8,898 bases of DNA from assembly GCA_964435635.1 (NCBI GenBank), contig CAYSZU010000028.1:1-8898 (forward strand), in the 5' to 3' direction. This stretch comes from DAOOOU01 sp964435635 (GTDB lineage: Bacteria > Bacillota_I > Bacilli_A > RF39 > UBA660). Shown one piece after another: positions 1 through 6,785 of the stretch. Both the position numbers and the translations under genes were made by a program. The notes beneath the pieces are model-generated. The model saw only the letters and a program-made list of their open reading frames with translations. It searched no databases and was not told where the DNA came from. Every line of letters begins with the position of its first letter. Within the stretch, counting starts at the first letter, position 1.

Positions 1-2206
1 TTTCATTTATTAGGCCAGGCGTCATATTATCTAGACGGTCTTTAACATACTGAATATTTTTATTAGCATATATATTATATTCATTGTCATAAAAGACGGG
101 TGGGTACCAATTTGTATAATCATTTCCGACACAAACTGTCCAATCTTTTATTGCGTATAAGTTTCGACCATCTGTCTTTACATAAACTGCTCTGCCATCG
201 ACTCCCTGTCTTCTTATTACCGCTTTTACATTAGCAACTAAGCCCCAGCCGAGATTACCACTACCGGAAATAATAGGTACTGCAACACCGCAACCTTGAG
301 GTGATACAGCATTCAATTTATCATAAGTAATACATGTGTCTTGTGAATAACTAATTAATCCAGCCCCATTTGCTTCGAAATATGCCGTTAGCTTTCTAAC
401 AATAAAACTCTGCGATTTAACAGTTGGGCTATTACCGGCATTATCTGAACAATTCATAGAAATTGACTGGTTATTACCAATTGTCTTTAAATCCATTCTC
501 CCTTGACCGTTAACTGCTACTTTGGTTTCGCCATCAGAATTTGATAAAATAAATTCTTTTACTCCCGAACCACTATCAGTACAAGTTGCATCAACTGTCG
601 GAAAACGATCAAACCCGATATTGTCAGTATGATAAGTATAAACAATCGGATTGGTAAATATGATTGTTGGTGTGGTAATATCTATCTTAGTTGTAATAGT
701 AGAACTAGATTTTGTAACTCTACCAACGGCATCTTTAACATATAAATACCAATTTTTTACTCCTTCATTAGCTGCGTTAGCAGTAATCTGGATTTTAACT
801 TCTACTTCTTTATTAGTAACCACTTTTAAATCGGTCCAGCCACTAGTTGGCTGTTCTTCACTTTGACTAAATACATATGATTTCACACCGCTATCTAAAT
901 CTCTAACCATACCGGATATTTCCATATTATTTTTAGTCCAACCACTAGTTGAATGATCTAGACTATTAATAGTCGGTGGTTTATTATCAATATTAGCAAC
1001 TAATATACTATCAACTGGAGTTGTTGCCACATTTCCAGCCCAATCTTTAGTATAAACATAATATGTACCAACAACTTTATCAAATACTAATTTATTTGTT
1101 TTGGCCGGAACATTTTTACAATCTTGGGCTAAAAAAGTGGTAGCATTAGTTGTAACACAAACTTGACTCGTTCCTGAACCGTTTTTATCGGCAAAAGTAA
1201 CAGTTATTTTTTTACGACAATTTTGCGGATTTGCCGCATCACAAAGGTTTGAACCGTTATCCCAGTTTTCACCATTCTCCCAATTTGGTTTAACCGATGA
1301 AGTAGCAGTTGGTGCTTCTTTATCTATTCTAACAACTACATGACTGTTTAATACCGTTCCGTCTTCATGAATTAATTCAACTCGGTATTCTTGGTTTTGA
1401 AACGATGCCGCTTTGGCCTCGTGACAGTTCTTACAATTTGCCCAGTTACCATTTATCTCTTGAAGGACTTGTAGTTCCTCTAATAAGGTAGCCTCTGCTC
1501 CAAAAGCAACATGTGGCCCATTAGGAAAAATAATACCAGTTGTTTTTACCACAACATCTTTACCAATAAACTTAATTCTGATTTTAGAACTACTTAAATC
1601 ACTAAATTTTTCATAAGCAGTATGTTTTTCGGTATAATTAGGATCACTAAGTTGGGGTTCAACCAAAACAACAATTAAAGCAATATTTCCTTTTGACCAC
1701 TTAAGAGTTTTCCCTTCAGCATATGGAATAGTAACATATTTTCCTTCGGCGCTTAAACCGCCTATTTTAACTATTTCAGAAGCAACCTCCTGCTTATATA
1801 TATCGCAGTCCGGTGTTTCGTTCATTGTTGCTTCTGGTAAGCCGGCAACAATTTCTATTGTCACTGTATTACATAACATCGACTTTCCAGTTAAAGGGTT
1901 ATCAATAATGATTGTCCCATCTTTTTTAACTTTATCAGCCCCAACATAACCTTCTTCAATTAATTTTCGCAACGAAATTGTCATTGCACTTGAAATATTT
2001 TGATCATTAGCATATTTTTCGGCGGCTAGTTCAATAATTGCTTTTCGCGATTCGAGCGTTTTTTCTTTACTCCGACGCATTACAGCATTATATGAAGGCA
2101 CCGCAATAGTAACTAACAAAGCTAAAATTAGAATTGCTGTTAACAACTCGATTAATGTAAAACCGCGCTTGTTTTTGATTAAACCACCTTTTTTATTAAC
2201 TTTCAT
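1..2206 (-). CDS. Large prepilin-type surface protein with Ig-like modules (3' end off the window)
   Basis: The frame is open from an ATG at 2206 to the left edge: 735 complete codons and no stop, so the C-terminus is missing. AGGTGG lies 6 bases before the ATG. Residues 1-15 are a basic leader ending KNKRG. Cleavage after G15 would expose FTLIEL, with the conserved Glu at mature position 5 (E20), followed by a hydrophobic helix to about residue 36. This is the class III signal of type IV pilins and type II secretion pseudopilins, processed by a PilD/ComC-type peptidase. Residues 40-290 resemble a pilin-type globular region. Three Ig-like modules follow (294-603), then a cysteine-containing distal region. 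Ordinary pilins have 120-200 residues, so this one is far larger than normal and may be a minor or tip pilin with an adhesive or structural role (inference). It has its own promoter. No assembly ATPase, platform protein or peptidase gene is in the window. Confidence 0.88.
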   Translation of the reverse strand, partial: MKVNKKGGLIKNKRGFTLIELLTAILILALLVTIAVPSYNAVMRRSKEKTLESRKAIIELAAEKYANDQNISSAMTISLRKLIEEGYVGADKVKKDGTIIIDNPLTGKSMLCNTVTIEIVAGLPEATMNETPDCDIYKQEVASEIVKIGGLSAEGKYVTIPYAEGKTLKWSKGNIALIVVLVEPQLSDPNYTEKHTAYEKFSDLSSSKIRIKFIGKDVVVKTTGIIFPNGPHVAFGAEATLLEELQVLQEINGNWANCKNCHEAKAASFQNQEYRVELIHEDGTVLNSHVVVRIDKEAPTATSSVKPNWENGENWDNGSNLCDAANPQNCRKKITVTFADKNGSGTSQVCVTTNATTFLAQDCKNVPAKTNKLVFDKVVGTYYVYTKDWAGNVATTPVDSILVANIDNKPPTINSLDHSTSGWTKNNMEISGMVRDLDSGVKSYVFSQSEEQPTSGWTDLKVVTNKEVEVKIQITANAANEGVKNWYLYVKDAVGRVTKSSSTITTKIDITTPTIIFTNPIVYTYHTDNIGFDRFPTVDATCTDSGSGVKEFILSNSDGETKVAVNGQGRMDLKTIGNNQSISMNCSDNAGNSPTVKSQSFIVRKLTAYFEANGAGLISYSQDTCITYDKLNAVSPQGCGVAVPIISGSGNLGWGLVANVKAVIRRQGVDGRAVYVKTDGRNLYAIKDWTVCVGNDYTNWYPPVFYDNEYNIYANKNIQYVKDRLDNMTPGLINE
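398..1327 (-). repeat. Three tandem Ig-like modules within the prepilin gene
   Basis: Protein residues 294-603 form three modules of about 100 residues sharing one layout. Each opens with Ile-Asp, three or four residues, then Pro-Thr (I294/P299, I406/P411, I508/P513). Each has a central Asp...Ser-Gly turn (D340-G345, D436-G440, D544-G548) and closes with an Asp-x-x-Gly element (D388-G391, D492-G495, D588-G591). The Ile-Asp-x-x-x-Pro-Thr opening and the closing KDWAGN-like turn are typical of bacterial Ig-like/fibronectin-type beta-sandwich repeats in surface proteins. Modules 1 and 3 each carry a probable cysteine pair and module 2 carries none. The DNA is not repetitive enough to suggest a recent duplication, apart from a short Thr-Ser-Gly-Trp stretch coded near 840 and near 940. 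Confidence 0.7.
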
Positions 2207-2212
2207 TATTTA

Positions 2213-2218
2213 CCACCT
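2213..2218 (-). promoter_or_regulatory. Ribosome binding site of the prepilin gene
   Basis: AGGTGG sits 6 bases upstream of the ATG at 2206. It fixes the start and places the prepilin leader at the very N-terminus of the frame. Confidence 0.75.
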
Positions 2219-2231
2219 ATTATTAACTTTA

Positions 2232-2260
2232 ATTATATTACAAAAAGGGAGAAATAACAA
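2232..2260 (-). promoter_or_regulatory. Promoter of the prepilin gene
   Basis: Reading the minus strand, -35 TTGTTA (2255-2260) and -10 TATAAT (2232-2237) are separated by exactly 17 bases, matching the vegetative sigma factor consensus. The predicted transcript start is near 2225, giving a leader of about 19 bases that contains the AGGTGG site. The -35 box begins only a few bases after the T-run of the oxidoreductase terminator, so the prepilin gene appears to be an independent transcription unit. Confidence 0.6.
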
Positions 2261-2266
2261 CCGTTT

Positions 2267-2290
2267 AAAAAACAAGATATTACTCTTGTT
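2267..2290 (-). terminator. Intrinsic terminator of the oxidoreductase gene
   Basis: The minus strand reads AACAAGA, six-base loop, TCTTGTT, running into six T residues (2267-2272). The 7-bp stem is perfect (2284-2290 with 2271-2277) but has only two G-C pairs, so it may be leaky. The TAA stop of the oxidoreductase (2280-2282) lies inside the loop, so the hairpin is partly made from the last coding bases. Confidence 0.55.
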
Positions 2291-5200
2291 CCTTAGCTAT
2301 TTTTTGATATTCCAAATATTTATCCTTAGCATTAGCAATTTGATTATTAATTAATTTATGAGCTTTTTCTTCATTCTTAAGGAATAACGAACTATATCTG
2401 GTTTCCGATTTAATAAAGTCTTCATAAAGATCAAAATTAGGTTCACGACTATCAATTGTTAGTTTATTAATAAGCGGATTATAACGCATCAAAGATAAAT
2501 AACCACAATCAACGGCTTTTTTCTGTTGAGCCACTGCGTTAGTTAAACCACCTTTAATTCCATGCTCAATACAAGGTGAATAAGCAATAATTATTGATGG
2601 GCCTTGATGTTCTTCGGCTTCTTTAAAAGCTTTAATAGTTTGCATAAAATTTGATCCTAAACTAACATTAGCAACATAACAATTAGGATAGTTCATTGCA
2701 ATCTTAAATAAATCTTTTTTAACCGTTGTTTTCCCATTATCAGCAAACTCAGCAATCTGACCAATTCTAGACGATTTACTACTTTGTCCCCCGGTATTTG
2801 AATATACCTCAGTATCTAAAACTAAAATATTAACATTAGCTCCTGATGATAAAACATGATCAATTCCCCCAAAACCAATATCATAAGCCCAACCGTCACC
2901 ACCAATTGTCCAAACACTACGGGCAGGAAGATAATTTATTAATGGTTTTAAATCGGCTGGAATTTCTTTATCAACTAGTTTTTCTTTAACCATAACCGTT
3001 GTTTGATAGTCCTCGCTATTATCTAACCACTGTTGATAAAGTTCTTTAATATCAGAAGTAACTGCATCAATCGAAGCAAGCATAATATTTTTAATTCTAT
3101 TCCTTGTTTTTTGGTAACTCAAGAGCATTCCATAACCAAACTCGGCGTTATCTTCAAATAAGGAGTTAGCCCAAGGAATTGAATAAGGCGTTGAAGGGAC
3201 ACTGCCGCCATAAATACTTGAACAACCAGTAGCATTTGCAATTACTAACTTGTCCCCAAAAAGCTGAGTTAATAGTTTAATATACGGTGTTTCGCCACAA
3301 CCAGCACAAGCTCCTGAAAATTCAAATTTCGGTTTGATAAATTGACTTCCTTTAACACTATATTTATCAAATAACTCTGGATTAGAATGATTCTCAAATA
3401 GCGCTTGAGCTTTTGTTTGTAATTCATTATCATATTGCCCAAAACTTAAGGCTTTTTGACCACCTTTACCCGGACAGTTATTTATACAGATCCCACAACC
3501 AGTACAATCGGCTTCACTTACAGCAATTACAAAGTCATACTGATCATTACCTAGCAAGGGAATTCCTTGCCCTTTAGGAACAGCAAAAGGTCTAATCGCT
3601 CCATGGGGACAAGCAATCGAACACTGTTCACATTGAATACAATTTTCTTTTTGCCATTTAGCTACCTGACTAGCTATTTTCCTTTTTTCTCTTTGACTTA
3701 AGGCGTTAGGAAAATTACCATCCTTATATGGTAAGAGTTCCTGAACGGTTAAATTATCACCTTGACGGTTGTTAATAATTGTAAAAACATCTTGGCTAAC
3801 TACCTTTTCTTCAGCACCGATAGTTAATTCTTCCTGAACTTCCCGAACTGAATTTAAAGCCATCTCAATTGCTTTTAAATTAGCGGCGATTATTTCTGCC
3901 CCTTTATTTTTAAACTGTTCAGCAAGTGAAATTTTAAGGACCTCTATTCCTTCATTAAAATTTAACAAACGGAAAATAATTGTTTCGATAATTTTACTTA
4001 TCTTCCCTTTAATTCCACACTCTAAAGCAATTGTCTCGGCATCAACTACAAATAATCTTAATTTCTTATCTTTTATTATCTTTTTACATTCGTTTGGTAA
4101 ATAAGCATTAAAATTATTATCCTGATGATTAGTGCAAAGTAAGATTATCCCCTTTTCCTTAATATCATTTAACATTTCATATTGACTTAAGTACTCTTCC
4201 TTAGTAATAACTAATAGTTCGGGATTAGTAACGTAATATGGTGCATTAATTGCATTATTAGCTATTCTTAGATGACAAGCAGTAACCCCACCACTCTTTT
4301 TCGAATCATATTGAAAATAACCTTGGATAAAAGAATTAGATTTATCCCCAATTATTTTTAATATATCTTTACTAGCACTAACCATCCCGTCTGAGCCAAA
4401 GCCATAGATTAGGATTTCTTTAGCAGCTAAATTAATTTCATACTTTTCCGGTGGCAAACTTAAATTAGTAACATCATCATTAATCCCAATTGTAAAATTG
4501 TTTTTCAATTGTCCAGAAAGCATCTTAAAAACACTATAAATATCAGCTGGTGTAGTATTCTTACTTGATAAGCCATAACGACCACCAACAATATTAATAT
4601 CCCGTCCTTGAAGGGCACTTAAAAGATCAAGATAAAGGGGCTCACCAATTGAACCGGCTTCTTTTGTTCGATCTAAAACCGCCATCTTTTGAACCGTTTG
4701 AGGTAAAACATTTAATAAATATTCCGCACTAAAAGGACGATATAAATGAACTTCAATAACGCCCACTTTTAAACCTTGATTAACTAAATCATTAACAACT
4801 AATTTTATTGTTTCAACAACACTGCCCATCGCAACAATAACGCTAGTTGCTTCAGGACTACCATAGTAATTAAAAGGACGATAATCTTGACCAGTAAGAA
4901 GATTTATCTTTGTCATATATTCGGCAACTATTTTTGGTACAGCTAAATAATCTTGGTTACGTGATTCAGTTAATTGGAAGTAAATATCTTCGTTTTCAGC
5001 TAATCCTCTTTGAACATCACTACCAACATTTAGCATGGTTGCTTTAAAATCATTAACTTTTTTAAAATTAATTAGAGGTAATAACTCTTTATCGGTTAGT
5101 AACCTAATTTTATTTAATTCATGACTAGTACGAAAACCATCAAAGAAATGCAAAAATGGTAATCGCGCTTCAATGGCAGAAAGATGAGCAACAGCTGCTA

Positions 5201-5645
5201 GGTTATGAGCGTCTTGAACATTTGTTGATGCTAGCATACAAAAACCGGTTGCTCGGGCTGCATATATATCTTGATGATCACCAAAAATTGATAAAGCATG
5301 GGTTGCTAAACTACGAGCTGCTACATGGATTACTCCCGGTAGCATTTCCCCGGCCATTTTATACATATTAGGAATCATTAATAGTAAGCCTTGGCTAGCT
5401 GTAAAAGTTGTTGCTAAACTACCAGTTAACAAAGCGCCATGCATTGTTCCAGCCGCTCCGGCCTCACTTTGCATTTCGATAACTTGAACTTCTTCATTAA
5501 ATAAGTTCTTTTGCCCATCATGACTTGAAATGTCAATTTCAGCTGCCATCGGACTACTTGGCGTAATCGGATAAATCGGACATATTTCACTAAATAAGTA
5601 GGCCGCCTCAGCACACGCTTTATTACCATCAACTATTTTAAACAT
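2280..5645 (-). CDS. nifJ: Pyruvate:ferredoxin (flavodoxin) oxidoreductase, single-chain
   Basis: This cytoplasmic enzyme oxidises pyruvate with CoA to acetyl-CoA and CO2 and reduces ferredoxin, a core step in strict anaerobes. With the start at 5645 it has 1121 residues, near the family norm of about 1170, and lacks the long C-terminal extension of the Desulfovibrio enzyme. Order: N-terminal domain with YPITPSSPMAAE (25-36) and the thiamine-activating Glu in MQSEAGA (E61); CoA-binding-like GFGSDGMV near 415; 2[4Fe-4S] ferredoxin domain with C669/C672/C675/C679 and C714/C717/C720/C724; C-terminal TPP domain with CAGCGE (C780, C783), ATGC (C808), GGDGWAYDIG (about 915-924), SNTGGQ (949-954) and C1025 in PCIEHG. 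All expected cluster ligands are present. An ATG at 5657 in the same frame would add four residues, but GGTGA at 5651-5655 serves the ATG at 5645 and the probable transcript start is near 5655, so 5645 is chosen. It has its own promoter and terminator. Confidence 0.96.
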   Translation of the reverse strand: MFKIVDGNKACAEAAYLFSEICPIYPITPSSPMAAEIDISSHDGQKNLFNEEVQVIEMQSEAGAAGTMHGALLTGSLATTFTASQGLLLMIPNMYKMAGEMLPGVIHVAARSLATHALSIFGDHQDIYAARATGFCMLASTNVQDAHNLAAVAHLSAIEARLPFLHFFDGFRTSHELNKIRLLTDKELLPLINFKKVNDFKATMLNVGSDVQRGLAENEDIYFQLTESRNQDYLAVPKIVAEYMTKINLLTGQDYRPFNYYGSPEATSVIVAMGSVVETIKLVVNDLVNQGLKVGVIEVHLYRPFSAEYLLNVLPQTVQKMAVLDRTKEAGSIGEPLYLDLLSALQGRDINIVGGRYGLSSKNTTPADIYSVFKMLSGQLKNNFTIGINDDVTNLSLPPEKYEINLAAKEILIYGFGSDGMVSASKDILKIIGDKSNSFIQGYFQYDSKKSGGVTACHLRIANNAINAPYYVTNPELLVITKEEYLSQYEMLNDIKEKGIILLCTNHQDNNFNAYLPNECKKIIKDKKLRLFVVDAETIALECGIKGKISKIIETIIFRLLNFNEGIEVLKISLAEQFKNKGAEIIAANLKAIEMALNSVREVQEELTIGAEEKVVSQDVFTIINNRQGDNLTVQELLPYKDGNFPNALSQREKRKIASQVAKWQKENCIQCEQCSIACPHGAIRPFAVPKGQGIPLLGNDQYDFVIAVSEADCTGCGICINNCPGKGGQKALSFGQYDNELQTKAQALFENHSNPELFDKYSVKGSQFIKPKFEFSGACAGCGETPYIKLLTQLFGDKLVIANATGCSSIYGGSVPSTPYSIPWANSLFEDNAEFGYGMLLSYQKTRNRIKNIMLASIDAVTSDIKELYQQWLDNSEDYQTTVMVKEKLVDKEIPADLKPLINYLPARSVWTIGGDGWAYDIGFGGIDHVLSSGANVNILVLDTEVYSNTGGQSSKSSRIGQIAEFADNGKTTVKKDLFKIAMNYPNCYVANVSLGSNFMQTIKAFKEAEEHQGPSIIIAYSPCIEHGIKGGLTNAVAQQKKAVDCGYLSLMRYNPLINKLTIDSREPNFDLYEDFIKSETRYSSLFLKNEEKAHKLINNQIANAKDKYLEYQKIAKEQE

Positions 5646-5650
5646 ACTCT

Positions 5651-5655
5651 TCACC
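5651..5655 (-). promoter_or_regulatory. Ribosome binding site that decides the oxidoreductase start
   Basis: GGTGA, complementary to the 3' part of the anti-Shine-Dalgarno sequence, lies 5 bases before the ATG at 5645. It overlaps the alternative upstream ATG (5655-5657), which has no binding site of its own. This supports the shorter protein beginning MFKIVDGNKAC, which matches where the family normally starts. Confidence 0.65.
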
Positions 5656-5661
5656 ATAAAA

Positions 5662-5690
5662 ATTATAACATATAAAAGCTAAATTATCAT
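5662..5690 (-). promoter_or_regulatory. nifJ: Extended -10 promoter of the oxidoreductase gene
   Basis: The -10 box TATAAT (5662-5667) is preceded by TG at 5669-5670, forming an extended -10 (TGTTATAAT). A -35-like ATGATA (5685-5690, four of six consensus bases) is 17 bases upstream. The predicted transcript start is near 5655, leaving a leader of only about 10 bases before the ATG at 5645. Confidence 0.6.
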
Positions 5691-5695
5691 TATCA
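5681..5695 (-). promoter_or_regulatory. Possible Fur/PerR-family operator over the oxidoreductase -35
   Basis: The minus strand contains GATAATGATAAT (5683-5694), the tandem hexamer of the classical Fur box. As a 7-1-7 site, TGATAAT-G-ATAATTT has a perfect first half and only about four of seven matches in the second. It overlaps the -35 element, a position suited to repression. Iron or peroxide control of a many-cluster enzyme would make sense, but AT-rich DNA produces such matches by chance, so this is tentative. Confidence 0.25.
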
Positions 5696-5747
5696 ATTTT
5701 AATCTATCAGGATGATATTTTTGCATAATTACTTTAATTATAAAGAT

Positions 5748-5772
5748 AAAAACTGATTAATAATCAGTTTTT
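5748..5772 (-). terminator. Terminator of the glycan operon, overlapping the galE stop
   Basis: A perfect 11-bp inverted repeat (5748-5758 with 5762-5772) surrounds a three-base loop. On the minus strand it reads AAAAACTGATT, ATT, AATCAGTTTTT, ending in five T residues. The galE stop TGA (5764-5766) lies in the ascending stem. The repeat is flanked by A on one side and T on the other, so it could also stop transcription on the plus strand. Bases 5691-5747, between this hairpin and the next promoter, show no further element. Confidence 0.6.
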
Positions 5773-6771
5773 ATGATGTCCTTTTTTAACATAGTTATAA
5801 GCGTCTTTACACATATCTTTAATATCGTACTTAGCCTGCCAGTTTAATTCTTTTTTGGCCAAAGCTGTATCAGCATAACAAGCATCAATATCACCTGGCC
5901 GGCGCTCTACTATTTGATAGTTGAGCTTAAGTTTATTAACTTGTTCAAAATTAGCAATAATATCTAGCACACTATAGCCGATTCCTGTTCCTAAATTATA
6001 GATCTTTATTCCTTTTAAGGATAACATCTTTTCAATTGCCTTAAGATGTCCCCTAGCTAAATCTATTACATGGATATAATCCCTTATACCTGTTCCATCC
6101 GGGGTATCAAAGTCATTACCAAAAACATTTAAACAAGCTAGGTCACCGTTAGCAACTTTAACAATATATGGCATTAAGTTGTTTGGCTTTCCATTAGGAT
6201 TATCACCAATTAAACCACTATGGTGAGCTCCAATCGGATTAAAATAACGTAAAATAGTAATGCCCCACTCACGATCAGATAAATAAAGATCCTTTAGTAT
6301 CCCTTCAATCATTAGCTTTGTTGCACCATAAGGATTAGTAGTTGATAAAGGAAAGTCTTCTTTAATTGGTAAGGACATTGGCTTTCCATAAACAGTTGCA
6401 CTTGAACTAAAGACAATCTTCTTGCAATTGTTTTCAGCCATAACCTGACATAAAGTAATTGTCGATAATAAATTATTCTCATAATAAGCTAACGGCTTTT
6501 CAACCGATTCACCAACCGCTTTATAACCAGCAAAATGAATAACCGCTTCAATTTTATTTTCCTTAAATATTTTTTGTAATAATTTTTTATTACAAACATT
6601 GCCCTCATAAAAAGTAAAATCACTATTCGTGATTTTTTTAATTGCTTCTATTACTTTAGGACTAGAATTAGAAAAATTATCTATTACTACTATTTCATGT
6701 TTAGCATTTAATAGTTCAACACAAGTATGACTACCAATATACCCAGCTCCGCCAGTTACTAATATTTTCAA
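5764..6771 (-). CDS. galE: UDP-glucose (probably also UDP-GlcNAc) 4-epimerase
   Basis: This NAD-dependent short-chain dehydrogenase/reductase-family enzyme interconverts UDP-glucose and UDP-galactose. Its 335 residues match the E. coli enzyme (338). The Rossmann NAD motif GGAGYIG is at 7-13 with the ribose-binding Asp D31. The catalytic triad is S124 (FSSSATVYG), Y148 and K152 (NPYGATK). RYFNPIGAH is at 175-183 and the C-terminal RRPGDIDACYAD at 290-301. The last motif has Cys at 298 where E. coli has Tyr299 and human has Cys307; the smaller residue usually permits N-acetylated substrates, so UDP-GlcNAc/UDP-GalNAc conversion is predicted. The start is TTG, supported by AGGAGG 8 bases upstream and by alignment of the NAD motif. 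It is the last gene of the glycosyltransferase-tagO-galE operon, where it would supply Gal or GalNAc donors, and its SD site overlaps the tagO stop. Confidence 0.95.
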   Translation of the reverse strand: MKILVTGGAGYIGSHTCVELLNAKHEIVVIDNFSNSSPKVIEAIKKITNSDFTFYEGNVCNKKLLQKIFKENKIEAVIHFAGYKAVGESVEKPLAYYENNLLSTITLCQVMAENNCKKIVFSSSATVYGKPMSLPIKEDFPLSTTNPYGATKLMIEGILKDLYLSDREWGITILRYFNPIGAHHSGLIGDNPNGKPNNLMPYIVKVANGDLACLNVFGNDFDTPDGTGIRDYIHVIDLARGHLKAIEKMLSLKGIKIYNLGTGIGYSVLDIIANFEQVNKLKLNYQIVERRPGDIDACYADTALAKKELNWQAKYDIKDMCKDAYNYVKKGHHKN

Positions 6772-6779
6772 AATATTGA

Positions 6780-6785
6780 CCTCCT
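6780..6785 (-). promoter_or_regulatory. galE Shine-Dalgarno site overlapping the tagO stop
   Basis: A full AGGAGG precedes the TTG start (6769-6771) by 8 bases and supports a non-ATG start. Its first two bases belong to the TAG stop of the upstream gene (6784-6786), an arrangement that favours translational coupling. The TTG lies at the centre of a 17-base AT palindrome (6761-6777). Confidence 0.8.

Noticed and set aside
651..866. Short open frame on the plus strand
   Set aside because: It lies entirely opposite the prepilin coding sequence, has no ribosome binding site context, and its product is a low-complexity hydrophobic shadow.
838..955. Repeated CCACTAGTTG motif
   Set aside because: It codes for the same Thr-Ser-Gly-Trp stretch in the Ig-like array and is explained by protein repeat structure, not a DNA element.
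2193..2230. Direct repeat TTATTAACTTT at 2193-2203 and 2220-2230
   Set aside because: Two copies of an AT-rich 11-mer flanking the prepilin start, one inside codons; no symmetry or further copies to suggest an operator.
2169..2354. 61-codon plus-strand frame across the prepilin/oxidoreductase junction
   Set aside because: It overlaps both genes, the promoter and the terminator; the hydrophobic product reflects AT-rich sequence.
5156..5632. Two short frames (one on each strand) within the 5' part of the oxidoreductase gene
   Set aside because: Both overlap strongly conserved coding sequence in another frame and match nothing recognisable.
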